From the NCBI RefSeq assembly GCF_020520425.1, contig NC_079489.1, forward strand, positions 96,142,810 to 96,206,809: DNA of 64,000 nt. Reading direction: 5' to 3'. A program made the position numbers and the translations under genes. Under the pieces are notes generated by a model. It was not told the DNA's origin. It did no database searches and worked only from the letters and a program-made list of their open reading frames with translations. Source of the stretch: Spinacia oleracea (taxonomy: Eukaryota > Streptophyta > Magnoliopsida > Caryophyllales > Amaranthaceae). Shown here one piece after another: positions 23,669 to 34,286 of this stretch; position 1 is the stretch's first letter; each line of letters begins with the position of its first letter.

Positions 23669-24076
23669 CTACCAAAAGTAGTAATGTTTTTAATACAATT
23701 CTGAAGAAAGATATAATGACAATAAATATTTTCCTAACAATTATAATAGTCAAAATAATTGTAAAAGTCATTTGTTATAATAATCTCGTACTCTGAGCTC
23801 AGGAGAACTTCCATCGAAGACGACTTTCATACGTAACGATTATTTATTACCAATACAATCATGTCAGCATAAACATAATCCATAAAGCATATCTTAAACA
23901 CATAATTCTTTAGTTGAAAATTTCATACATAAGCATAACATTCATATAACTAATGATGGTAATACATCTTAGTTTGATACTTGATTAGCGCATATTACTT
24001 TCAAAATTTCCATCATTTAGTTTAGACTATTTTTTCTAGATGTTCGATCACGCGTTTTCAAAAGATCATTCATTCT

Positions 24077-25255
24077 TTACTCCATACTAGCGAAGTCGTC
24101 ATTGTCATTTGCGTCATCGTCTTTTCCTTGCATTAAAAACACTCTTCCATTCGAAGTTGCTCCACGTGGGGGATTACGGTTGAAATTTGTAGTGCTACCA
24201 TTTCCTTTGTTTTCATCGTTTCTCCTATCACCTTGCTCTCGATGTATTTGAGGACAATCTCTGATTTGGTGATCTTTGCTACCACATTTGAAGCAATCTC
24301 GCGTACCAATTCGACATTCTTTCTCAGTATGGTTCCATCTTCCACACTTGGCGCATCCACGATTCTTGTTGAAGCTTTGGTTTCCGTTATTCCCTCCTTG
24401 ATAGCTGACATTGACATTTTGTTTCTTATTGTTCGGTTGATTTTCTTCGAAGCTCCCTTTTCGTTTTCCATATGTTTCTTCTCGAAGCTTGATAATTCTT
24501 TCGACGTTAATTGCTCGATCGTACAACTCTTGGAAAGTGGAAATTCTAGAACTCGAAAGACGATCACGGATCTCAATGCTTAATCCTCCTTCAAATCGAT
24601 TCATCCTTTGCCTATCAGTAGTCACCAGGTCAGGGGAAAATCGAGCAAGCTCATTGAATTTCACTGCATATTCTAGAACATTTTTCTTTCCTTGACTCAA
24701 TTTGATAAATTCTGATTCCATTTGCATTTGCAGAGAATAGGGATAAAATTGTTCCCGCATAGCTTCCGTCAGTTTTTCCCAACCAAAACCAGGCTCATTT
24801 TGGATTCCTTTAACACTTTTCCACCACAGGTTGGCTTTTCCTTTCAAGTAAAAGACAGCATAGTTGACCTTCCATTTCTCGGGGCATTGAGTTGCATCAA
24901 ATAACTTCTCCATATCGCTAATCCATTCCTCAAATTCAGTAGGGTCTGGCTTGCCATCATAAGTAGGGGGTTTATGAGAAGCGAACTTCTTGAACATGTT
25001 GGAGCATTCTTCTTGCTCTGACCTTGGCTTCTGACGATTTCCTTGCAGAAGTTCCGACATTATCAATCTCATTAAGTCCATTCGATTATCGCTTGTTTTT
25101 CCTGGAGTGTCCCCGAAAATGGGATCCTTGCGCAATTCTTCAATTCTTTCTTGCACTCCTTCCATCGCTAATGCAGATTTGTGATTACCATTGCCATCTT
25201 TAACATCATTATCGTTTCTAGTGCCTTCAATAGGAATATTTCCGCTTGAAGTCAT
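24077..25255 (-). CDS. gag: gag polyprotein, array copy 1 (intact)
   Basis: A 392-residue uninterrupted ORF. Residues ~95-260 form the Ty3-gypsy gag core (PPTYDGKPDPTEFEEWISDM, AVFYLKGKANLWWKSVKG, MREQFYPYSLQ). Two CCHC zinc knuckles follow near residues 303-340: CAKCGRWNHTEKEC and CFKCGSKDHQIRDC. It should coat and package element RNA in cytoplasmic particles. The tail (GRVFLMQGKDDDANDNDDF) ends in a stop before any protease motif, so this is a gag-only element relying on enzymes from a relative, probably a chromovirus-type element judging by gag layout (inference). The start is the first Met, about 270 bp inside the internal region. The intact frame compared with copy 2 suggests recent activity. 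Confidence 0.88.
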   Translation of the reverse strand: MTSSGNIPIEGTRNDNDVKDGNGNHKSALAMEGVQERIEELRKDPIFGDTPGKTSDNRMDLMRLIMSELLQGNRQKPRSEQEECSNMFKKFASHKPPTYDGKPDPTEFEEWISDMEKLFDATQCPEKWKVNYAVFYLKGKANLWWKSVKGIQNEPGFGWEKLTEAMREQFYPYSLQMQMESEFIKLSQGKKNVLEYAVKFNELARFSPDLVTTDRQRMNRFEGGLSIEIRDRLSSSRISTFQELYDRAINVERIIKLREETYGKRKGSFEENQPNNKKQNVNVSYQGGNNGNQSFNKNRGCAKCGRWNHTEKECRIGTRDCFKCGSKDHQIRDCPQIHREQGDRRNDENKGNGSTTNFNRNPPRGATSNGRVFLMQGKDDDANDNDDFASME

Positions 25256-25508
25256 CGCCGATCTGATCGCAAGGATACAACGCTTCAGATAATCTTTTCT
25301 TCTTGAATTTAGACTAAGAAATTCTGCAAATCATAATAAGAAAACATTCCCGTTGCGTTCCCCGTTCCTATCACTCACACTCATTTCATTTTAACTTAGC
25401 ATGATTTTAACGTATTCTTTTTAACTTATTTCTTGAAACTCTTCGCTTAAAACCTATGGAATTTTATTACGGGCAAAACCCGTAAGTTTTAGCACTTATG
25501 GTCCAGAA

Positions 25509-25526
25509 CCTTGGCTCTGAATACCA
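25509..25526 (-). promoter_or_regulatory. primer-binding site, array copy 1 (initiator tRNA-Met type)
   Basis: Minus strand TGGTATTCAGAGCCAAGG begins three bases inside the LTR 2 edge. It resembles the usual initiator tRNA-Met site TGGTATCAGAGCC but carries one extra T, so pairing would need a bulge. The identical site in copy 2 is at 30252-30269. Confidence 0.75.
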
Positions 25527-25529
25527 AAC

Positions 25530-27969
25530 TGTAACGCCCCGACTTCTAAACACCATTAATTAGGTTAATTATCTTTAATTAGCAGCGGAAACCCTAATTT
25601 AGTCGGAGCATCACATGCCTATTTCCCTCGTGGGAAATACAAGGCGACATAACCTTTTTAAATTACTAAATAAACTTTAATAATAAATACTTTTAACATC
25701 TGATTAAACATTAATATTAAAGTCTAACTCAAATCATGAAATCAAACTTAGACTTTAAATAATACATCCCTTTATTGCTAATGACATAGTTATCTTTATT
25801 AAACATCGATCGTGAATTTGATGGTTGCATCCTCACTCTAAGGCATCCCACGATTTTTCTTCGTACCTAAAACAAAAGCAACATCGTGAGCCGAGGCCCA
25901 GTAACATACTACCCTAACAGCGTAAACTCATTTCAATTCATTTTATTTACTTTGCAATCAGGGAGAATAGAACATAGTAAAACATTTTCATAAATGCAAT
26001 AAAACATCATTTATAACTTGAAACTTTGATAGTTCCCATTATCTTTCTTAAAACCTTCTTTTTACTTGGTAACTGACAAGTTAGCCTTGCGGGACGTCTC
26101 CCACCTTGCGATAGTCCTCAAGGAGCACTCTCCCTTGTTGGACATACGCCCGTACCTAAGTAGTTTCTCTTTTAGCTTGCGGTAACCCTCAAGGAGCACT
26201 CTCCCTTGTTGGGTGTCCCACGGTACGGCGGTACGTGCACGACCTAGAAATAGTAACCCCACTAACTGCCAGAACCGGTTACACTTTTATTTATCATGTT
26301 TCGTATCTTATTCGTAACTCATAAACATCAGTCTTATAAAATCATTCATAAACATATTTGAATATCATCATGCATAAAGCAAACTTTATAAATACATTTC
26401 ATATCCCACAATCCAATAAAAACATATCATTATAAACACATTTCATAATCTCATAAAACACATTTCATAAAGGGATTGTGGGTGTTAGCAATAGATGTTA
26501 CCTCCCGTAGTTTATACTTCCTGTTCGATGGATCGTTCTTCCTGAACTCCGAGTCCAATTTCTTTCAAAATATTAAATAATTGAATTAGTTACTAATATG
26601 GTAATAATTTAACTTAGAAATTTCGAATTATTATAAATAACGAATTTTCAAAAGAAAAGTTAGAAATATATAAATTCATAGTTTTAATGAAAATATAATT
26701 AAACACCAATTTTAGTGATAAATATAATTTCATAAATCGGTTTTCAGGAATATATTACTTGAATTTCATAAATTAACGAAAACATTATTTAAATCAGATT
26801 TCATAAAATCAATATTATTTTAAGTAACCATTTTATTTCATAAAACACTAAGATTTAGCAAATGGACCAAGGTGTCAAAACTTACATTGGGAAAATTGGG
26901 CTAAGTGATTTGGGCTTGGCTTGAGAAATAAATAAAACAAAGTTCCTAAATGGAACTTGTTTTCTTTTTCTGGGAAGGGAAACACGGGAGCAGGGGAGGG
27001 GAGGGCTCGAAGGAGGAGCAGGGGAGGAAGAAGGGAGACAGGGGTGGCGGCTGGGCGGCGCATTGCGGAACCACGGCTGAGAGGCGACAGCGGTGGTGGT
27101 GGTTTCGCGGCGGCGGAGCTACAAGGAAAAGGAAAGGGGTGTTCGAACGAAACAGAGAAAAAGCACGGGAGGGGTGTTTCTTGGTCGAACCCGGGGCGGC
27201 GCAGCAGCCTATCGCCGGGGATTGTGAGGCGGAGGTGGTTATAAAAGGTGGTGCGGTGGCCTGGGGGGTGCGGCAGCGACGAAGAAAGAGGGAGGCAGAG
27301 GTGTGCGAAACAGAGAGAAAACAGGGGAATTGGTGGTGGTGACTTGGGGCGGTTCTGGGCGGTCGACGCGGTGGCTGGTGGTTCGTGGGTTGGTGATTGG
27401 TGACGGACGGAGTGGTGGTTGAAGGTGGTGGGTAGTGGTTCGAACAGGAAGGGAGCAAAGGAACAAAATTTCTGATTTTGTTAATTTGATTTTTGCATTG
27501 AAATAATTCTGAAATTGATTCAATTTGTAATTAGGTGGATTTCTAGAAGAATAAAAGTTCTTGGGCTCCAAGGAAATGAATGTAGACTGAAATAAGGGAA
27601 GAGAGGAAGGAGAGAATGGCTTCCTTCTTCCATGTACGTGGAAGGCAAGGGAGGAAGAAGCAAATTGAAAATTTTGTCCTTTAGGGGCATTTTAGTAATT
27701 TCAAGTAGTTAGGCCAAATTTCTGAATTTTAATTGCTATTTTAGGAAATTACTAAATATATAAATGTTTAATTAAAACAAAGTCTCGTAAAATATATCGT
27801 TAACGAAAAATAAATAAATTTTCGTTTATAAATTTATCATTTAAAATAAATCGTAAAAACGTTTAAAATAACGAAATTTTTAAATTATTTCTAATAATTG
27901 AAACGAAATTACGTTAATAAAATATTATTAATTTTTAATAAACGAGTTTAAAAGTTTCGGGGTATTACA
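25530..27969 (-). repeat. array LTR 2 (shared central LTR)
   Basis: 2440 bp; serves as upstream LTR for copy 1 and downstream LTR for copy 2 in the minus orientation. Shares several states with LTR 3 against LTR 1. Confidence 0.93.
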
Positions 27970-27984
27970 TTCTTACCCCCTTAG
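27970..27984 (-). promoter_or_regulatory. polypurine tract, array copy 2
   Basis: Same minus-strand CTAAGGGGGTAAGAA as in copy 1, directly adjoining LTR 2. Confidence 0.78.
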
Positions 27985-28819
27985 AAAAAGTTTCGTCCTC
28001 GAAACTTGAATTGATCGTTGAAAGTTGAAAATATTTGAATAAAAGTACGATATTTTATTTAAAACCAAGATTTCACAATTTCATTCCAATTCCGACATTG
28101 TCTAGCCTTCATTCCGCCATCTTCTTTAATGACTCCGCTTCAACTCAAGACCTAGAATCGAAGAGTAAAGAATACAAAAGGGGCAAAATTATATGTTGGT
28201 CTTAATCGTCATTAAGGTCAATTATATTCCGCCATCGTCTTTTGTATCTTTACTTTACTTCATAAAATAGGATCGAGGAGCAAAGAACATAAAAAAAAGG
28301 GCAAACTTGTTAGCGTAGACTAGGCTCCCAATTTTCTTTGTGAGATCCCGTTTGAAATTTTATTTTATTTTATTTTATTATTATTATTATTATTATTTTT
28401 TTATTTTTTTTCTACCAAAAGTAGTAATGTTTTTAATACAATTCTGAAGAAAGATATAATGACAATAAATATTTTCCTAACAATTATAATAGTCAAAATA
28501 ATTGTAAAAGTCATTTGTTATAATAATCTCGTACTCTGAGCTCAGGAGAACTTCCATCGAAGACGACTTTCATACGTAACGATTATTTATTACCAATACA
28601 ATCATGTCAGCATAAACATAATCCATAAAGCATATCTTAAACACATAATTCTTTAGTTGAAAATTTCATACATAAGCATAACATTCATATAACTAATGAT
28701 GGTAATACATCTTAGTTTGATACTTGATTAGCGCATATTACTTTCAAAATTTCCATCATTTAGTTTAGACTATTTTTTCTAGATGTTCGATCACGCGTTT
28801 TCAAAAGATCATTCATTCT

Positions 28820-29998
28820 TTACTCCATACTAGCGAAGTCGTCATTGTCATTTGCGTCATCGTCTTTTCCTTGCATTAAAAACACTCTTCCATTCGAAGT
28901 TGCTCCACGTGGGGGATTACGGTTGAAATTTGTAGTGCCACCATTTCCTTTGTTTTCATCGTTTCTCCTATCACCTTGCTCTCGATGTATTTGAGGACAA
29001 TCTCTGATTTGGTGATCTTTGCTACCACATTTGAAGCAATCTCGCGTACCAATTCGACATTCTTTCTCAGTATGGTTCTATCTTCCACACTTGGCGCATC
29101 CACGATTCTTGTTGAAGCTTTGGTTTCCGTTATTCCCTCCTTGATAGCTGACATTGACATTTTGTTTCTTATTGTTCGGTTGATTTTCTTCGAAGCTCCC
29201 TTTTCGTTTTCCATATGTTTCTTCTCGAAGCTTGATAATTCTTTCGACGTTAATTGCTCGATCGTACAACTCTTGGAAAGTGGAAATTCTAGAACTCGAA
29301 AGACGATCACGGATCTCAATGCTTAATCCTCCTTCAAATCGATTCATCCTTTGCCTATCAGTAGTCACCAGGTCAGGGGCAAATCGAGCAAGCTCATTGA
29401 ATTTCACTGCATATTCTAGAACATTTTTCTTTCCTTGACTCAATTTGATAAATTCCGATTCCATTTGCATTTGCAGAGAATAGGGATAAAATTGTTCCCG
29501 CATAGCTTCCGTCAGTTTTTCCCAACCAAAACCAGGCTCATTTTGGATTCCTTTAACACTTTTCCACCACAGGTTGGCTTGTCCTTTCAAGTAAAAGACA
29601 GCATAGTTGACCTTCCATTTCTCGGGGCATTGAGTTGCATCAAATAACTTCTCCATATCGCTAATCCATTCCTCAAATTCAGTAGGGTATGGCTTGCCAT
29701 CATAAGTAGGGGGTTTATGAGAAGCGAACTTCTTGAACATGTTGGAGCATTCTTCTTGCTCTGACCTTGGCTTCTGACGATTTCCTTGCAGAAGTTCCGA
29801 CATTATCAATCTCATTAAGTCCATTCGATTATCGCTTGTTTTTCCTGGAGTGTCCCCGAAAATGGGATCCTTGCGCAATTCTTCAATTCTTTCTTGCACT
29901 CCTTCCAGCGCTAATGCAGATTTGTGATTACCATTGCCATCGTTAACATCATTATCGTTTCTAGTGCCTTCAATAGGAATATTTCCGCTTGAAGTCAT
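28820..29998 (-). pseudogene. gag: gag polyprotein, array copy 2 (one nonsense codon)
   Basis: Same 1179-bp span as copy 1 with few amino-acid differences. The Trp after CAKCGR in the first zinc knuckle is changed to a stop (TGG to TAG on the minus strand, near 29078), leaving 306 residues with the gag core but no complete knuckle. RNA packaging by this product would be doubtful. Beyond the stop the frame stays open to the same terminator as copy 1. Confidence 0.88.
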
Positions 29999-30251
29999 CG
30001 CCGATCTGATCGCAAGGATACAACGCTTCAGATAATCTTTTCTTCTTGAATTTAGACTAAGAAATTCTGCAAATCATAATAAGAAAACATTCCCGTTGCG
30101 TTCCCCGTTCCTATCACTCACACTCATTTCATTTTAACTTAGCATGATTTTAACGTATTCTTTTTAACTTATTTCTTGAAACTCTTCGCTTAAAACCTAT
30201 GGAATTTTATTACGTGCAAAACCCGTAAGTTTTAGCACTTATGGTCCAGAA

Positions 30252-30269
30252 CCTTGGCTCTGAATACCA
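30252..30269 (-). promoter_or_regulatory. primer-binding site, array copy 2
   Basis: Identical to the copy 1 site, including the extra T relative to the usual initiator tRNA-Met site. Confidence 0.75.
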
Positions 30270-30272
30270 AAC

Positions 30273-32715
30273 TGTAACGCCCCGACTTCTAAACACCATT
30301 AATTAGGTTAATTATCTTTAATTAGCAGCGGAAACCCTAATTTAGTCGGAGCGTCACATGCCTATTTCCCTCGTGGGAAATACAAGGCGACATAACCTTT
30401 TTAAATTACTAAATAAACTTTAATAATAAATACTTTTAACATCTGATTAAACATTAATATTAAAGTCTAACTCAAATCATGAAATCAAACTTAGACTTTA
30501 AATAATACATCCCTTTATTGCTAATGACATAGTTATCTTTATTAAACATCGATCGTGAATTTGATGGTTGCATCCTCACTCTAAGGCATCCCACGATTTT
30601 TCTTCGTACCTAAAACAAAAGCAACATCGTGAGCCGAGGCCCAGTAACATACTACCCTAACAGCGTAAACTCATTTCAATTCATTTTATTTACTTTGCAA
30701 TCAGGGAGAATAGAACATAGTAAAACATTTTCATAAATGCAATAAAACATCATTTATAACTTGAAACTTTGATAGTTCCCATTATCTTTCTTAAAACCTT
30801 CTTTTTACTTGGTAACTGACAAGTTAGCCTTGCGGGACGTCTCCCACCTTCCGATAGTCCTCAAGGAGCACTCTCCCTTGTTGGACATACGCCCGTACCA
30901 AAGTAGTTTCTCTTTTAGCTTGCGGTAACCCTTAAGGAGCACTCTCCCTTGTTGGGTGTCCCACGGTACGGCGGTACGTGCACGACCTAGAAATAGTAAC
31001 CCACTAACTGCCAGAACCGGTTACACTTTTATTTATCATGTTTCGTATCTTATTCGTAACTCATAAACATCAGTCTTATAAAATCATTCATAAACATATT
31101 TGAATATCATCATGCATAAAGCAAACTTTATAAATACATTTCATATCCCACAATCCAATAAAAACATATCATTATAAACACATTTCATAATCTCATAAAA
31201 CACATTTCATAAAGGGATTGTGGGTGTTAGCAATAGATGTTACCTCCCGTAGTTTATACTTCCTGTTCGATGGATCGTTCTTCCTGAACTCCGAGTCCAA
31301 TTTCTTTCAAAATATTAAATAATTGAATTAGTTACTAATATGGTAATAATTTAACTTAGAAATTTCGAATTATTATAAATAACGAATTTTCAAAAGAAAA
31401 GTTAGAAATATATAAATTCATAGTTTTAATGAAAATATAATTAAACACCAATTTTAGTGATAAATATAATTTCATAAATCGGTTTTCAGTAATAATATAT
31501 TACTTGAATTTCATAAATTAACGAAAACATTATTTAAATCAGATTTCATAAAATCAATATTATTTTAAGTAACCATTTTATTTCATAAAACACTAAGATT
31601 TAGCAAATGGACCAAGGTGTCAAAACTTACATTGGGAAAATTGGGCTAAGTGATTTGGGCTTGGCTTGAGAAATAAATAAAACAAAGTTCCTAAATGGAA
31701 CTTGTTTTCTTTTTCTGGGAAGGGAAACACGGGAGCAGGGGAGGGGAGGGCTCGAAGGAGGAGCAGGGGAGGAAGAAGGGAGACAGGGGTGGCGGCTGGG
31801 CGGCGCACTGCGGAACCACGGCTGAGAGGCGACAGCGGTGGTGGTGGTTTCGCGGCGGCGGAGCTGCAAGGAAAAGGAAAGGGGTGTTCGAACGAAACAG
31901 AGAAAAAGCACGGGAGGGGTGTTTCTTGGTCGAACCCGGGGCGGCGCAGCAGCCTATCGCCGGGGATTGTGAGGCGGAGGTGGTTATAAAAGGTGGTGCG
32001 GTGGCCTGGGGGGTGCGGCAGCGACGAAGAAAGAGGGAGGCAGAGGTGTGCGAAACAGAGAGAAAACAGGGGAATTGGTGGTGGTGACTTGGGGCGGTTC
32101 TGGGCGGTCGACGCGGTGGCTGGTGGTTCGTGGGTTGGTGATTGGTGACGGACGGAGTGGTGGTTAAAGGTGGTGGGTAGTGGTTCGAACAGGAAGGGAG
32201 CAAAGGAACAAAATTTCTGATTTTGTTAATTTGATTTTTGCATTGAAATAATTCTGAAATTGATTCAATTTGTAATTAGGTGGATTTCTAGAAGAATAAA
32301 AGTTCTTGGGCTCCAAGAAAATGAATGTAGACTGAAATAAGGGAAGAGAGGAAGGAGAGAATGGCTTCCTTCTTCCATGTACGTGGAAGGCAAGGGAGGA
32401 AGAAGCAAATTGAAAATTTTGTCCTTTAGGGGCATTTTAGTAATTTCAAGTAGTTAGGCCAAATTTTTTGAATTTTAATTGCTATTTTAGGAAATTACTA
32501 AATATATAAATGTTTAATTAAAACAAAGTCTCGTAAAATATATCGTTAACGAAAAATAAATAAATTTTCGTTTATAAATTTATCATTTAAAATAAATCGT
32601 AAAAACGTTTAAAATAACGAAATTTTTAAATTATTTCTAATAATTGAAACGAAATTACGTTAATAAAATATTATTAATTTTTAATAAACGAGTTTAAAAG
32701 TTTCGGGGTATTACA
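30273..32715 (-). repeat. array LTR 3
   Basis: 2443 bp; differs by small indels such as the lost C near 31002 and a few extra bases near 31490. Its outer edge abuts the right TSD CTGCT. Confidence 0.93.
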
Positions 32716-32720
32716 CTGCT

Positions 32721-33831
32721 GGTTAGGGATCACTATCGTTAAGATTTGTTGCTATCATTTATTCGTGTGTGACAATGATTAATAGGTCTATGTGAACGGT
32801 TTGGAAATTGAAATTATCCTTTAGCCTTTATATCCGTCACTTCAAAAGCCACACATCGTTAGGAAATGATACGTTTATTGTGTTTGGGTTTGATTTTGAG
32901 ACATAGCGTTTTTAGAAGATTAAGACTGTGATTTAGTGTGTTGATGGGGTGAGATGAGGTACCATTCTTTATGGAAATTGAAATTATCCTTTAGCCTCTA
33001 AATGGCACTAATTGAAGAATATTTGCATAGTGTCTAATCCAAACACACAAAATGGAACATGGTCTGCCGAAACCAGTTTTTTAAAGCTTCAGCAGCTTTG
33101 GTTCTGTTTGGGTTATTTTGCCAAGATCCTTACAGGTCAAACAGGCTAGTTTGATAGGAAGAACAGACCATTCCAGTCTATTTTGCTCCCTGAATCAATC
33201 AGTTGGATCAGTTATCTTTTTTATTCTTTCAACAATGCTTAGAAGTCACACATGATCAAGTCTTTAATTGGGACAAAATTTAATGGAAATCACCATATTA
33301 CATATCTATTTAGCACGAATTGAAACTGATTTAGCACTTACCATGCCCAACATCTGTAAGATCGATACCAACTTTAAAAAAATAGGACTCGGCAGTGCAG
33401 TCTGTTTCCCCTGCTGATAATCCTCAGTCCTCTGTCTAATGAAAGTGCAGTCTGTTTAAAAACATAGTACTCGGCAGTGCAGTCTGTTTCCAAGCATAAT
33501 GATAACCAATTGGCAGATTATAGTATCTGGAATACATGTTACATTACCACCTCAAATCCCCTATAAGGGAATAGTTTCTAACAAATATTTACAAACGACT
33601 CCAGACAGACTTGAAATTCAGATTAATGTACTGGTGCTGTTTTCATGATGCTATGTTTTGCTTGTCTAAATGTTTTGCACGATCTCCATGCCTGGTTGCA
33701 ATGATTTGAGGCCAATTTTTGGATGCATTAAATTGTATACGTGAGCCAATGTCCAGAAAGTAATATATTTCGTTGTTTATTTTGTAAAGTATTATCTTAT
33801 AGTTATAATAAATTGCAAATTTCATTTTCTA
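32721..33831 (+). other. intron of the CACTA-2 second gene, right of the array
   Basis: No ORF. Contains a 26-30 bp direct repeat around CTCGGCAGTGCAGTCTGTTT at about 33386 and 33469. It should be spliced together with the LTR array as one very large intron if the locus is transcribed. Confidence 0.5.
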
Positions 33832-34286
33832 GGCATACGAAAAAGGATGGAGGTTCTGGTTGGGAGCCAATTGCTGAAAAAAATTATGAAGAACTCAAAA
33901 AACTTCATGAAACTCAGATTGAGGAGCATGGTAAGGATACACTCAGTGTCAAAGATGCTTACATTAAGGTTTTAAAACCTAAATCTAGGTATGTAAGAGG
34001 ACTTGGTCCTGGAGCTCGACCACCTAAAAAAGGTAGAAATGGAGAGAACAATGAACGAGTGGAGCTCTCTACCCAAGTTGACACACTTACTGCATCAAAT
34101 GAGGAGTTGAGAGTATCAAATGAGCAGCTTAAAGCATCTAATGAAGAGCTTAAAGAATCTAATGAGGAGTTCAAAGCATCAAATGAGGAGCTTAAAGCAG
34201 AATTTTCTAGAATGAACAAAGAAGCTATTGAACGTGAACAAAAACTGAGAGAAGATATGCTGAAAATGTTCGAGGACATGAGGTAA
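33832..34286 (+). pseudogene. CACTA-2 second gene, C-terminal exon with heptad-repeat coiled coil
   Basis: Starts after a TTCTAG acceptor with THKKDGGSGWEPIAEKNYEE, then DTLSVKDAYIKVLKPKSR and YVRGLGPGARPP, which match the C-terminal signature of PF03004 CACTA proteins. A run of seven-residue units of the type (A/E)SNEELK follows at about 34090-34200, encoded by 21-bp DNA repeats and predicting a coiled coil; then EREQKLREDMLKMFEDMR and a GGTAAT donor. The coiled coil could mediate multimerisation on subterminal repeats. This exon itself is open. Confidence 0.8.

Larger units (their letters stand above)
20775..32715 (-). mobile_element. tandem LTR retrotransposon array: LTR-gag-LTR-gag-LTR (TR-GAG type)
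   Basis: Three LTRs (20775-23214, 25530-27969, 30273-32715) separate two internal regions (23215-25529, 27970-30272). Only one pair of 5-bp TSDs exists, CTGCT at 20770-20774 and 32716-32720, at the outer ends. Coding orientation is minus: in that strand the LTR starts TGTAATACCCCGAAAC and ends GGGGCGTTACA. Each internal region holds a gag gene and no protease, RT or integrase, the structure described for TR-GAG non-autonomous Ty3-gypsy elements. The outer TSD indicates one insertion; the extra LTR-internal unit probably arose by unequal recombination between LTRs. Confidence 0.93.

Noticed and set aside
24133..29326. Frames of 147, 116 and 68 codons at 24133-24695 and 28876-29438.
   Set aside because: They lie inside the array gag genes in other frames and are shadows of real coding sequence.
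22191..32203. 170-codon minus-strand frames (Pro/Ser/Thr/His-rich) and 130-codon plus-strand frames repeated in all three array LTRs at 22191-22703, 26946-27458 and 31691-32203.
   Set aside because: The underlying block is purine-rich on one strand with almost no stop-like triplets, so frames stay open on both strands at once; no domain and no initiation context. Best seen as a compositional artefact of LTR sequence.
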